Shown one piece after another: positions 1 through 12,334 of a stretch of 64,000 bases of DNA. The position numbers and the translations under genes were made by a program. The DNA is from Paramecium tetraurelia (Eukaryota; Ciliophora; Oligohymenophorea; Peniculida; Parameciidae). The DNA is taken from contig NW_001799000.1 of assembly GCF_000165425.1 (NCBI RefSeq), positions 310,001-374,000 of the forward strand, read 5' to 3'. Numbering within the stretch: position 1 is the first letter of the stretch; each line of letters starts with the position of its first letter. The notes beneath the pieces are model-generated. The model worked only from the letters and a program-made list of their open reading frames with translations. It made no database searches and was not told where the DNA came from.

Positions 1-43
1 ACTATAATTTTTACTCTAAATTCAATCGGTCATTACTAGACAT
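1..43 (-). CDS. possible 5' end of a gene leaving the window
   Basis: An ATG on the minus strand at 41-43 opens a frame without TGA to the window edge (14 codons, starting MSSNDRLNLE). The composition is protein-like, but the piece is too short to assign. If real, it is divergent from the Snu13 gene, with about 240 bases between the two starts. Weak call. Confidence 0.25.
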
Positions 44-282
44 TGAGTTTATCTGTGCCTCCAAAATTTAAAGGTGAAATATATATTCTTACCTGCTAGC
101 TAATATTAAAATTATAGAATTCATTATATATTTTAATAATATTTCTGAATAATAATTACAAACAAGCACTCCAAAACTATTTATTAGAATGCTTATATTA
201 GATTCACAAACTATTGATTATATATACCAAATATAAATTTAACTTTTAATTAACATTTAATATTTTGTTAACATAATAACTA

Positions 283-752
283 ATGGTAATTTGAATGTCT
301 ATATAATTAGCAAAGTGAATTCCCTGAGAGAGCCCAGCCCTTAGCTAATGAAGAAGTAGAACCTTAAATTCTAGAACTTGCATAATAAGCAGCTGCCTTA
401 AAATAAGTAATATTCTTCACAATTAATAGTTAAAAAAAGGAGCCAATGAAACCACCAAAACATTAAATAGAGGTATTGCAGAATTAGTCATTATTGCTGC
501 TGATACAACTCCATTAGAGATTGTTCTTCATTTACCATTATTATGCGAAGATAAGGTATTCAAAATTTTGACCCATAATAGAATGTCCCTTATGTTTTTG
601 TCAAGAGCAAGGTAGATTTGGGTAGAATGTGTGGTACTAGTAGAAATGTTGTTGCATGCTCAATTATCAAGGATAAAAACTCAAGAATTAATTAAAATAT
701 CACATACCTTAAGGATTTGTGCGAAAGACTCCAAATCAATCAGGAGGCATGA
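283..752 (+). CDS. SNU13: Snu13 / NHP2L1 (15.5K) L7Ae-family RNA-binding protein
   Basis: This small L7Ae-family protein binds kink-turn RNA in U4 snRNA (spliceosomal tri-snRNP) and in box C/D snoRNPs, so it acts in the nucleus and nucleolus. After removing three introns (286-310, 407-429, 556-581; 25, 23 and 26 bases) one frame of about 130 residues results. It contains the family signatures [31 protein letters not shown] and [10 protein letters not shown], and ends LQINQEA before TGA. The start codon is followed directly by intron 1, so the ATG is almost alone in exon 1. Length matches the family (about 126-130 residues). All three introns begin GTA and end TAG, giving a clean example of the splice pattern used across the window. 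Identification is firm. Confidence 0.93.
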
Positions 753-1620
753 TCATTATAAAATATGTACATTAAAAATCAATATAAATACTTTGTAGAT
801 TGCAACAGAAATATCATTTTATTCTTTAACTATTGTTTAATTCTACTGCATTATTTTATACTTATGTTAATAACTTGGTTTAGAGTTCCTCTATCATGAT
901 TTCAAGTCAAAAGTTTATTTATGTTTAAAACGTTAAGTTTTTGGTTTTTGTAATGGACATCTCCAAAAAATACTCCACTGTTTGGACTGAATAATTAATA
1001 TACCAACCTAATTCAGTTCCTGCTAAAACCATGACAATTATTATTCTGAAATATATGTAAATTTGATATTATTGTTTAAGATCTATATTTATTTCAATTA
1101 ATTCTATTATAGTAATTTGAAAACCACCCTTGTTAAGTTAAATTAAATAATCTAATTCAAGTAAAATATTTTTATTAAAATTCTTGAATTATTTTCTAGA
1201 ATAAATTATCTGTGGGTCAATTTATAAGTTATAGTTAAGACTATTCTTTTTATTTAATTAAATCTTCTGTCTTAACTTGGAAGTTCGACTTTTACTGTTT
1301 TATTTACATTTTGTATTTTTCATTACAGTAGCAATGTAATGCATTTTTGAATATTACTCACAGAATACAAATTTATTTTATGTTGTTCAGATTTCATTTT
1401 TCCTTAAACGCCTTTTTATATCTATAATTGTCATCTAAAAGAACTTTTTTTCCTTTTTTTCTCAGGTTATTTAATGCATTTCTGGTCGATAGCCTTAAAA
1501 ACGATGAGTAGATAAACATCCAACATTTAGAGAATGATTATAATAAAGTTTTAATTTATAATCTAGGATTGAACCTTAAATTCAATTATTTGCTTAGAAT
1601 TGAAGTATTCAATAAAAAAA
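753..1620. other. AT-rich interval with one possible minus-strand reading frame
   Basis: There is no recognisable conserved gene here. The only notable content is a TGA-free minus-strand frame at 907-1323, described separately. The rest is T- and A-run-rich sequence that looks intergenic. Confidence 0.4.
907..1323 (-). CDS. hypothetical protein (weak)
   Basis: The frame runs 139 codons on the minus strand from ATG (1321-1323) to TGA (907-909) with TAA/TAG read as Gln. The N-terminal half is Lys/Gln/Asn-rich (SKLRQKIQLNKKN). The C-terminal part has a hydrophobic stretch near residues 90-105 (YFRIIIVMVLAGTELGWY) that could be a membrane segment. No family recognised. A TGA-free frame of this length is not decisive in AT-rich DNA with a single stop codon, so this is a candidate only. 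Confidence 0.28.
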
Positions 1621-1701
1621 TGTTGACGGCGAGGTTTCAACTCGCGCCCTTATCGGACTGGATCCTTAATCCAGCGCTTTAGACCACTCAGCCAATTCAA
1701 C
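1621..1701 (-). tRNA. tRNA-Leu, anticodon AAG, somewhat atypical
   Basis: The minus strand folds as a class II (long variable arm) tRNA. It has acceptor GTTGAAT, a D-arm with TGGCTGAGTGGTCTAAAGCG, anticodon stem-loop CTGGA-TTAAGGA-TCCAG giving anticodon AAG (reads CUU, Leu), a variable arm of about 15 bases, T-stem GCGAG/CTCGC and discriminator A. Two acceptor pairs nearest the body do not match (A-G, T-C), and the T-loop reads TTGAAAC rather than the usual TTCRANN. It may therefore be a divergent or decaying copy. No intron is seen. Confidence 0.82.
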
Positions 1702-1773
1702 TTGTAATTTTAGGTTGATTGTGAATATAATTTAACCGTCAAAACTCAATAATTTATTTATTAATTGAATATA

Positions 1774-2808
1774 ATGTTAACATAAAGTGTTCAGGGTTAA
1801 TTTTAAGGCCCAAGATTAAGTGCAGGAGTTGGTTAAAATTTGCAAATGGGATATGGGGTAATTCAACCCAATTTTGGACTTTAATCATAAAATTCCTAAT
1901 AAACTTTTATGCCTTTAAGTACTCCATTGCCATACCCTGGTGTTGGGTAATTAAAAGGATCGATGCCTTTATAATATTCAATGCCAATTTAGGGGGTGAA
2001 TTAGGGCTAATTACCTCAGCACTTGATCAATTATTAATAACAGCCATTAATTGTTTAAAATTTAATTTAACCTCAACCATAAATCTAATATCAATAGTAG
2101 CTTGTTCAAGCTCCTCCTTTACAAATCACATAGGCAGCTTAAATAGAAAGAAAGGTGAATTATATTCCTTAGAAAAAATAAATAGTGAAAATGGAAGAGT
2201 AAGAAATAGAAGAAATAGTTCCAGTAGAGAGAACAATTATAGAATATATTCCTGTCTAAACAATTATAGGTATGAAAAATTTATGTGAATTTTAGAGAAA
2301 GTACCAATTCCAGTAGAAATCCCATATGAAATAATGATTCCAAAGCCATATTAATAAGAAATTAAATACCCTAATCCATAAAATTAATTTTTAACAGATG
2401 ACATGGGAAATCCACTAAATAATCCTGATGAATTTTCTAAAAATAAGTTGCCTCCAACAACAATTACGAGTTATTAATAAAAGATATCAGATGAAAATGA
2501 TGACGATGAAGATGATAATACTGATGATGATGATGATGAGCTGAATCGAAAAATATACCAGAATTATTGAGGAAATTAAATAAAGGAGGAGAAGAAGAAG
2601 ACATAGACAAGGATTAAGTTCTGATGATGAAGATGACTTCAATTTTAGTAAATTTTAATAGAAATTTGGATCATAATAAGGAAATTAAGGAGGTTATTAT
2701 GATAGTAGATAAGGTTATGGAGGTTATGGATAGTCGCAGACTATGAAGAGTAGGGGATATCATGGCAGAGATAAAAGTGCGAGAGATTATTTAAATTAAA
2801 GAAGATGA
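1774..2808 (+). CDS. alveolin-like (cortical/epiplasm) protein, frame disrupted near the C terminus
   Basis: The N-terminal 120 residues are Gln/Pro-rich. Next comes a short alveolin-type block of charged-hydrophobic valine-proline repeats (VPVERTIIEYIPVQT, IEKVPIPVEIPYE). Such repeats are typical of membrane-skeleton proteins under the alveolate cortex. One 26-base intron (2270-2295) lies inside this block. A very acidic run (DENDDDEDDNTDDDDDE) follows. The initial frame meets TGA at 2568-2570, while the neighbouring frames carry on with convincing content (EEEDID; SSDDEDDFNFSKFQQKFG; a Gly/Tyr/Gln-rich tail) to TGA at 2806-2808. No GT...AG intron can join them, so one or two single-base shifts are needed. 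Start chosen at 1774 because the frame is open and Gln-rich from there; ATG 1846 is an alternative. Confidence 0.55.
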
Positions 2809-2843
2809 AAATTATTTATCACTTTAATATTATTATATATTTA

Positions 2844-3815
2844 ATGGAGTTTGATTTTCTATCACTCAAAGCAAGGGAAATGAACAAAAAAAGGTTGAGT
2901 CTATTGTATTCATTGAAAAATCAGAATATTGAATAGAATGATCTAATTGATGATAACATCTAATTCATTAAAAAACTTACAAGTGATCATCCATTAAAAG
3001 AAATTATAAAAGAATGTTAGAATAATGTAAGAGAGGGCTTCTTAACTCCATTAACGAATGTATTATTAAACATAATTTCAGAGGTCCTCCATGTCTATTG
3101 AATTTACAGCCAATATGTTTGTTGAAGAAATATTGGACAGTGTAAAATTAAAGCATATAAAAATATTATAATTGGAGGGACTAATAAATAATTTAATGCA
3201 AAACATCGAAATGATTCAATAATTTGAAATTAAATAGGACAGCTAAAAGGACAAAGAACTTTACCAAATCCTAATGATTAATTCTCCTAACGATGAAACT
3301 TACTAATTGTATTTGAATGATTAAAAATTATACCAAAATTAACTCCATACCTAACCTTTTGATTTCAAAGATATGCTAAATTTTATATTATTTGCAAATA
3401 ATTAAGTACTCGAAACTATTTCATTTGATATGATCTATGTATTATAATAAAGTTAATCCTTAGTAAATAGGCAATAATTGTTATAATTTTAAATAAAACG
3501 AATATAATCAGACTATCCAAATAAAATTTCTAGAGGATTCTAATGTTCCAATTATATACGATTTCTAGTAATATAAAATTTATTTATAGGATTTAAATAT
3601 TCTTTTCTATGAAAAGTGAATTGAAAAAAAAAATGATCAAATCTTTGAAAGAAGAGGTTTAAGAAATAGATTCTAAAATTTTAGATATGATAGAGATTAT
3701 AAATAGAATGTTGGAACCATTTTCTAATAATGGATTCAAATATTTAAGATATTAGGGTATGATAGATAATGATACCATTGGCAAAAACAGAAATCACTGT
3801 TGTAATATTTTCTGA
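2844..3815 (+). CDS. hypothetical helical protein, frame breaks at A runs
   Basis: The frame opens MEFDFLSLKAREMNKKR. It continues after a 22-base intron (gtattattaaac...cag, near 3058) with SMSIEFTANMFVEEILDS and a long hydrophilic, Gln-rich helical region. Around 3480-3640 the plausible coding signal moves between frames (a stretch with VPIIYDFQQYKIYLQDLN, then SELKKKMIKSLKEEVQEID). It ends at TGA 3813-3815. The shifts lie near runs of A, including one of ten. No family recognised; probably coiled-coil. It is either a gene with sequence errors or a young pseudogene. Confidence 0.4.
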
Positions 3816-4372
3816 TTATATAGCATCAATGTCTTATTAATCAATATTTTATTACAATTATTTTATATGTTTTTTTATTCATAAATGTATGAATTAGAAT
3901 CAATTTAATTATGTATTTTATTAGAATTATTGTATCTATAAATATATTTTCATCGTACAATACATTCTTAGCTAAAAATACATTGTGCAAAATGTAAAAA
4001 TTCTTCACCTGGCAAAGTAAGGAATTTGAAGAAATTAGAAAAGAATACAATAATCATTTTATGTGAATATTAGGTATTATATTATTGAAAACTTTAGATT
4101 AAAATTGTTTTTAATCATAACAACTAAACATATTTAAGAAACTTTTGGAGCTTTAATAGCTAATTCTAATGAAAGGCGTGAGTTGTGACAATATATCTAT
4201 AAAATAAAGCAAAGTCAGATAAAAATGATCCAATGATGAAAATTAGCATTAGACAAATGTAGGAGTAAAATTTGGGTAAAAGAAATTAATGGTTATTTTA
4301 CTTTTATTTTGTAGCAATCCAAATAGGATTTAATTTGTATTTGAAACTTTCTATTTTATATTATTTTATTAA
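3816..4372. other. intergenic, nothing recognised
   Basis: The stretch is AT-rich, with scattered stops in all frames or short open stretches only. No motif or RNA was seen. It separates two plus-strand genes. Confidence 0.5.
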
Positions 4373-5512
4373 ATGAATTATCAACAAGAAAAAAGAAATT
4401 CAGTAATAAGATAAGATAATGTGAGAGCCTCTTTAACTTAACTAATGTAATCCCCTCAAAAATAGGAGATTATCTAAAGTAATGAACGACATACTGGCTG
4501 CATTGAGAGGATGAGAGTACTTACTCAAGAATTGTAAAGAATGACAGAAGCATTAAGATAAAAAAATGAAGATGTGATATATTTGTAAAAAGAAATCTAA
4601 TATGCTAAATAAAATTAGGTATTAGCTTGAATTATTATTTAGTAAAATAATCAAGGCAACGAAGACTTAATCTAAAAATTGCAATTAGAAAGGTAGAAGT
4701 TAGATTAATTCAAATAAATGAAGGATTAACAATTAGGCGAACTAGAGGTAGAACTAAATACGGTGCACAAAGAATTGAAGGATGAAAGATTATAAAAGCT
4801 TGATTATGTTAATCGTTATTAAAAATAATGCGATGAAGTAGTGAGATTGTAAAAGGAACTGGAAAAAGCAAATTAATATGCTGTGAATCCATAAGAAATT
4901 GATTAACTGCATGGACATATTGATGATTTACAACATGAAAATGAGGAATTAAGATCAAAGATGAACAGCCTCTCAAACAAAGTTTAGTAACAACAACAAC
5001 AAATTGCAATTCTGGAAGATTAACTCACTCAATAATCATTTCAGCCCTCAAAATAACCCCCTTCAGGACCTACCTCATATTAGCTGCCCTAAATGTAATA
5101 TTAATAGCAGATTCTACCTCAAACCTCAAACTATTAAAAAACAACTACATATACTGTTGAAAGTAAAGGAACTAACAAACCAACAGAAGTAAGGAAGCAA
5201 GTAGTTTCCACAGTCAACGGAAAAACAGATGTTTATGAATACTCTTCTGCATAAGACCCTCTAAATCCTAGAGAGTCAATAAGTTCTAAATTGGATTAGA
5301 TTAATTAGAAAGTTAACCAGACTTATGAAGTGAGAAATTCATAATTGTAAAATAACACATCGAGTTCTTAATTGCAAAGAGGATCTAAATTTTTGCCTGA
5401 AGCATACCAAAAAGATTTCAATGATCTCAAAAGTAAAATTGAAACTAAGCCTGTAACAGAATATAAAACCACAACCGTTACCAAAACCAACAATAAATAT
5501 TAAAAATATTGA
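4373..5512 (+). CDS. coiled-coil protein of unknown function
   Basis: The frame of about 370 residues is continuous after removing a 24-base intron (4619-4642). Residues 25-215 form a long coiled coil rich in Gln, Glu and Leu (DQQLGELEVELNTVHKELKD, HENEELRSKMNSLSNKVQ). A Pro/Gln/Thr-rich linker follows, with a Lys/Ser/Thr tail (ETKPVTEYKTTTVTKTNN) ending at TGA 5510-5512. There are no membrane segments or signal peptide. Ciliate genomes have many such cytoskeletal or basal-body coiled-coil proteins, so a structural role is a guess only. Confidence 0.8.
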
Positions 5513-8492
5513 AGAATATTAAATATTCAGTATATTATTTTTATCAAATCATCATTTTATATAAGGTGATTAAACTTTACTAAAGGTTCTACTTGAAAGA
5601 AATCTATACGAAATACTTCTTGATAATTTTGCCTTTGGAGTGAAAAATCCATTAGCTAATTAGAAAAGTTTTGGATATTCATATGATGAGCTTTTTGATG
5701 CTTTTCTTGGTGACGAGTATAATTTCGTGTTATTTGTTATAGAAAGAGCTTTTTTAGTTGGCGTGATCAAATGGTATTAACTCTGATAATGATTTTGAGA
5801 AGAATAAGATTGAGTTGTATCTATTCTATAAATATTAATAGTTTAATGCTATTAAACCACCTATAATTATGGTCGTTATTGGATAGTGGGTGACTTGAAA
5901 ATTTTTACTTTAAATAATTAAGAAATATTTGGTCTTTTTACATCGTCATATTGTAATAAACTAACTACTATGTTCATCAAAGATTAAGAATAATAATGAT
6001 AGGCAGATCCCAAGATATTTAAAATTTGCTTATAATGAACAACTTCCTTATAAAAGTCTGTCTGCTTCGTTACATCTTAAATTATTTTTCCAAATAATTA
6101 TTACCTTTACCACTCATTATTGATACTAAAAGTATTCCAAGTGAATATGAATCCTATTTGAAAGGGTTTATTTTTAACTAAGTTAAATGATTTTAATAAT
6201 CCTTCATCTATTAAGGACTCAATGATTTGTTCGAATTATAATTTCCTAAAGTTTAGGCATAACTCGATAATAAATTTGGAACAGCTCCATGGTACTATGT
6301 TTAAATTATTTCATACCAAAACTTTCACATTATAGGCTTTATCAAAAAAGAGGCTGTCAAAGTTAATATTGGAATGAAATTTATTCTTACTATCTAGATA
6401 AGCAAACACAGTAGAAATTTAAGTTATTAACTTGTTGAAATATTTTAATTACTTTCCAGATAAAAGACTCTTTAACAAATTGTCCATTGAATTAGTGATC
6501 TTTAAGGACCATTTATAAATTGGTTGGTAGAAATTCATAATAAATTCGAAAATCCTTTATTGCTCCTTAAAATTTCTGCTCTTTAATAGTACAACCATAA
6601 TATTATAATAAATTTTCATGTTACATTGACTTCCTTTTTGTATGTTAATTATTTATGAAATTTTCATCAACATCTACTAAAGAAATCTGATTTTATATGA
6701 AATCAAATACTTTTGAAAATATCAATTCATGTTGATTTTGTTTATTTTTCCATAATTGAATCTATCCCAAATAGTTATGTTTCTTAATGCCTAGATATTT
6801 TAGTTAGTCTCGTAATAGATTTGATGTGACAGAGTTTTCAATTTCTAAAATAATGGTATTTCCCATTTTGAAATTTAATTATTTAATTTAAACTGAAAAC
6901 AAATTATTAAACATATGATTTTTAAATAATTTGTTTTAGATAAAATCTTCAATCTACTTTCTATTTAATCTTCTTTTTTATACGATTTGCAGTTTTTTCG
7001 TTGACTTTTCAGTTAACCAAAATTTAGCGATCTCAAGAGTTAAAATAGTAATCTAATATAAATAAGGATGTTTAAATAATAATCATTTATCTTCTATCAT
7101 TTCTAATTCACTTTTCTTTGAACTAAACATAACGTATTTAAATAAGAGCTTATTGTAAATGTCTCTAAAAGAATATTGTCAAATAAAAGAATCAAACTAA
7201 ACGTTATAGTATGTATGTTTCGAGTGTTTTTTGAATAATTAACCAAACATATTTATTTTTTAAATGAATTTTCGCTTTTGACAAATCGACTCTCTATTTC
7301 AAAAACATTTGAATACTATCTATTATTTTGAATATAAATGGAGGGTTAATCATTGCATAGTTAGTTTTGTATGATTTCCATTCTGTATAATTATTAATTA
7401 TTCAGTCTTCAGTCCTCAATGAAGTCACACTCCAAACAAATCAAATGAGAAGTGATGAAGAAAATTTGTGTGTTTAGCTATTATATCAAAATAATAATTA
7501 CCTTTCTGCATGAGTGCTTTGTGAACTTTGTATGAATTTCACTCTTGGAATAGTAAAGTTTATTTTAGACATATATGCAACTCAAGAAAATTTATGTAAA
7601 TATATACTATTTATTATTGAATAGATGATATTTTTGATTACTATTAGATTCATCATCAGATCATCCTTTTATTTTTATTACCTTAACCTGGCATTTGGAC
7701 ATTAGTTGTCTTAATGAAAACCTAATGAAATTCCGTATAATTCGACCGAGAGCAACATTTATTAAATAAATTCAATAAAAATTAATCCCTTCTAATCCGT
7801 AATCAATTCGAGAGAGATTCTTTAAAATTCATGTAATTATAAGGCTTTCTGAGGCAGATATTAGCATTTGCCTCTTAGATAGTAATTAATAATTGAATTT
7901 ATTAAGCTCATTATGTAATTGAAAAAAGAAATCGGAATGAAACAGATTCTACTAAAAGTAAGAAAGCAATTTTCAAATTACAACAATTTACACTTAAATT
8001 ATGACAAATGCTGTATGGATTTTTTTTTATAAAATAGATACTGATTATATTTTTGTTGTTTAATTAGCATTAAAAAAATGACTGATTTATACAATTATCT
8101 TTAGTATCTAAGAATTATGCTTAAAATTTGAATGCTATATTAAAATAATTATTTAATAAATTAATTTACGATAATTATGATAAACATAATATGCAAATAA
8201 GATTTTGATAACCAAAGCCTCATCTTTTGTTTATAATGATTTCGTTTATCGAATGTGAATTTATTTAAAATATAAACAAAATAATTCACTAAAAATCACC
8301 CTACCCTTAAAATTCAGTTTTTTTACAATCTACTAAAAAATATCAATATTAATAATAGAGAAGTAGATAACTTAAAAGCTAATATAAGAAGTTTATTTTA
8401 TTTTAGTCTTCATTATGGAAAATTCGAACAAAAAAAAATGAGTAAATTAAGATTTTTTAAGTACAATAATTGAATTAATAATTTATTCATCT
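5513..8492. other. gene-poor interval with a decayed gene in its first third
   Basis: Apart from the relic at about 5560-6570, nothing recognisable was found over almost 2 kb (6.6-8.49 kb). The sequence is T-rich, and all frames on both strands are broken by TGA at short intervals. This is unusually empty for this compact genome. Confidence 0.5.
5560..6570 (+). pseudogene. relic of a protein-coding gene, family not recognised
   Basis: Several consecutive stretches look strongly coding but lie in different frames and are separated by TGA. Examples are LLDNFAFGVKNPLANQKSFG and YDELFDAFLGDEYNFVLFVI near 5600-5760, EKNKIELYLFYKYQQF near 5810, DTKSIPSEYESYLKGFIF near 6130, and FGTAPWYYVQIISYQNFHII near 6280. 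The TGA and frame changes are too many for tiny introns to explain. It looks like a gene decayed after duplication. I could not assign a family. Confidence 0.45.
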
Positions 8493-11418
8493 TCAAAACT
8501 CTCTATAGTTACCATAATTAAACAATACTCTTGTAAAAATGATATCAGCTGTCATACCTTCATCAGAATTGCTTTCAATAATTTTTTTTGCATCAATCGA
8601 TTCTTTATTTTTCAAAATCAAGAAACAATTTTTACAATAATCAACATAACCCTAAATAATGTAATTAAATTACATCCTTTCTGTAATTTCCTGGTCGTGC
8701 ATTTACCGCTATATATCGAGGTCCTTCATAATTGATAGAACATCCGTTACACTCGAATGAGTGCTTTTGGGAGGGTTTTTGCCCTTCGAAAAGTTTTCTA
8801 TTTTTTCCAATTTTGTGTAAATCTATATCATGTAAGACAGATTTATCTTGAAGAGGACCATTTATAAATATTAATGTATCTTGATATTTATACATATCCA
8901 TCCCTTATTTTTCCACATCAGTAAATTCAGCACATTCTTGACAAACATGTTCATTCTTAAAATAACAGTAATATTATTGATGAACTTTTGAAATATCTTT
9001 CTAACAAACTGCACATTTATCTCCTGGATATGGGATAGAAATTGTTTATTAGATTTATTTTTTTATAATCCAACAATCCTCTGGAATGATTGAAAAGATT
9101 CTATCTAATAATTTATTAAAATCTTCCTCCTGCTTATCTCTAATAAAGTAATTTAAATAGATGTTGTCAAAGAAAATATCGTTTCCAATTTTCTAGACTT
9201 CGAAATCAAGTTTAAGCTGAATAACTTTTTGTTTATCAATTGATAATAGATATTCTTTAAAATCATCCTTTAATAATATTTGCTTAATCTAATTCACGCT
9301 TTGTTCTTTGATTGGTATTTTAACCGGTTTCCAATTTTTATCGTTTTCGTTTTCGTTTACTAATTATTAAATTGACCTTTCTAAATTCATTGGGCTGTTT
9401 ATGTATTTAATAAACCCAGATTTATCAATGACTATGAAATATGGAACCTCCTTAACGGCATATAAAGATGTGTCAGTTAGAAGAGCCCTTTTCTTATAGA
9501 GTATTAATAGACGCCCTTGGAGGTCTTAGTATTATTCTAAAAATTCTACAAATTCTTTTTCATCCCCTATATTAAGTGCTACAAATTTAACAATTTTACT
9601 CCAAGACTAACTATTTTTTTCAATCAGTTTATCAATATTTCTAAGTTAAGCTATGCTATCCTAATTGCATTTCCAATAAATTATTATCAATACTTATCCT
9701 TTAGAATGAAAAATGTTTTCTATTTCTTAAGAATTAAATTTCTTGTAATTTAGAATAGGTGCAAATCTCCTCCCTGGACCGAGAGTTACTTGAGAACGTA
9801 ACTCTTCAACTATTTCATTAATCTCTTCTCCTAAATCAAATCGCTTACTATAAAAATCTATGTTTGGTTTTGATTCCTCTAATCCGTCATAAAATTTTTC
9901 AAGATTGAGTTAACTAGATACAGCTTTCAAGATTTCAGTATCGTTTATCAAAATTTTTTAGAGATTAGAATCCCAGTTTATAGATTTTCTCATAGTAGGT
10001 TTGTATGTAATTTTTACACCTTATCTAGCAAAGGCCATTTGAATAATATTTTGAATAAATTTGCTTTAACACACAACTTCAGATTTCAGTACAATTCGTA
10101 AATGTTCAGGTATTTAATTCCAAACCAATTCCATAAAATAATCTACAGTTTCCATCTCTTTTTCAGTTATTTTATATTTTAATTAAAGTTGAGATATCTC
10201 TGAAATCATATAACTCCCATCAGCTTGTTATATTCTGCATCTCCTTAATTTAATCTAGAATTTAAATTGAAATGTGAATTTTTATAGAGCCCCATGTATA
10301 ATTTAGAGATATTATTTAAGCACTTTTACTTCCTCTTTTATCATGTTATTCACATTCTATGATTATTGAATTTTGCCTTCCCCATTTTATTTCTAATCCT
10401 CTAATTTGAGATTTGCTTATAAAGATGATTCTCCTAAAATTGAACCATCTACATCTTCTTTTGACATTTCTATTGTAATTAATTTGTCTAAATCTGCTTC
10501 AAAGTGATAACCTAAATGAACTATTTGACCATTTTTGCCAATTATGATAGCAATTGGAAGCCCCTCTATATTTAGCATATCTAGAAATTAATGATTTCCG
10601 TTTTTATTCTTTATTAATTTGTAATGATTCATACATTCCCATTTCTTTTTAGTAACTAGTTAAATAATCTCCTCTGAAGAAGCTTTCAATGAAATTGCCA
10701 CAAGTTTTACCTTATCATGCCATTCGTTTCTCTTCTGATACTATACAATCAATTCATCGATAGGACCACTATTTTCTAAAACAATGTTATCCTATTATAA
10801 CTAAATACTATTACCCAAATATTTATTATATATATATACTCATTTTGTATTTCTAATTATTCTTATCCTGGCATTATAATCATATTGTCATTTTACCTTA
10901 TGACTAGTTCGATACCTGAAACTTTCTTAATGTTATCCCCAATTTCATATTTTGGTTGAATTTATTCTAACAACTCTAAAATCTATTCATACTCAATAGG
11001 GTCTAATTCTTTTTTTGAATATTTCACTTTTTCGATAATTTATTGATACAAATCGGAGTCTGATGCTTTTAATTTATTTTTGCTTGTGTATGTTTTTAGA
11101 ACTTAGATACTAATAAATATAAAAAATTATTTACTTATCTTTTTGTTATTTTGCAATATATTTTGTTTCCTCTTTAATATTCAAATAAGTAGGAAGTAAT
11201 GCAATAAAATGTTTCCCTGAATTGGATTTTTTTAATTCATTAATTAATTAATAATAACATTCAATAAATAAACAAATTTCAATTTCAAATTTTAGATATA
11301 TTAAAGTTTATGTAGCTTTAAGATAAATACTTTTGTGGAGGAATTGTTAAAGATAAAAAGAAAATATTTTGCCAATATACCTCTATATTATCAAATAATT
11401 CTACTTCAATAATTGCAT
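8493..11418 (-). CDS. large protein with two thioredoxin-like folds and C-terminal zinc-binding fingers
   Basis: Minus-strand gene, start ATG 11416-11418, TGA 8493-8495, roughly 930 residues. The N-terminal 120 residues are helical. Two regions resemble nucleoredoxin/tryparedoxin thioredoxin folds: around 10.45-10.85 kb (EYIYIINIWDNIVLENSG ... GLPIAIIIGKNGQIVHLGYH) and 9.4-9.8 kb (VLIIIYWKCNQDS ... VPYFIVIDKSGFIKYINS). The second half-site has CNQD and the first none, so both lack a CxxC redox pair. The C terminus has paired Cys motifs (CAVCQ, CQEC, FECNGC, YCKNC) suggesting ZZ/DC1-like fingers. Introns of 22-25 bases (for example 8661-8682) restore the frame. Without CxxC pairs, a redox-sensor or scaffold role is more likely than a disulfide reductase. 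Confidence 0.68.
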
Positions 11419-12334
11419 TCGGTGAATCGAATGATCATATTATTTATTTTATATTTATAGGATGAAATCGTAATAGGAAGAAATTTTGAGAAGTAGGCAT
11501 ATTTTAAGATTTTTTTATAATTGTTAAATTTGATGATAATATGTAACATAGTAGTGCTAATTTATATAATAAAAATACTATTTGGTACTCATAGAAGTAT
11601 TCTAATTATGTTGATTGGAATGATAACAATGAGCTTCATAAACTACTTAGTCTTTGTTTATCCTTAAAAAACTTTTACACTAATAAATCTTGAATAGTAA
11701 TCTGAAAAGAAATCAAATTATATATTTGTTGAAGAAATTTTTAATGTCTACTATAATTGGATTGGAAAAATTTCAAAAATTTTTATGTTGGATATTATTT
11801 AAACAGATAGTCTCCCAAATTTGAAGTTATCTTCATATGACAATTTTCTTTAACTTAAATTTTAAGTTCACTTTCTTCATTTATACTAGATGGTCGTAAC
11901 GGTTCTTAACTTTGAAGGATTCCTTGCCAATAAACTTATTACTATACCTATCTCTGATCTCATCACTCATAATATAGTATAATTATTATCAAATTGTTTG
12001 GAGAATATCATTTAATAAATGGACTTATATTTAATTTGTTCAAAATAATTCAATATGGTATACTAAAACGTTCACATAAATAAACAAAGTAGTTATCATT
12101 GAATAACAGTATTTAGATAAATTCTGCTTAAAATAGACAACTTAATTGAATTTTTATCGAAAGAGTGCAACTATACGCTGCTAAAATGAATGTTAATCTA
12201 CTTTTATTTGAATTTATTTGATAATTCTAAAAATGAACATGCCAAGTAAAATTATTTTCCATTCAAAAATAGACTAATTTAAGTAAACAGTTTAATAATA
12301 TAAATGATAATTCATATAAAAATTTAAAGAAAAT
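11419..12334. other. interval with ambiguous coding strand
   Basis: Both strands have long TGA-free frames here. On the minus strand ATG 11968-11970 begins MSDEIRDRYSNKFIGKES and a second frame continues with NFKFGRLSVQ to TGA 11589-11591; joining them needs an unidentified intron or a one-base shift. On the plus strand a frame covers about 11470-12100 with a hydrophobic start (IICNIVVLIYIIKILFG). The charged composition favours the minus-strand reading, but neither is secure. Confidence 0.35.

Noticed and set aside
3841..4050. 69-codon minus-strand frame
   Set aside because: Composition is that of AT-rich intergenic DNA (Ile/Leu/Tyr/Lys only) and no motif or splice context supports it.
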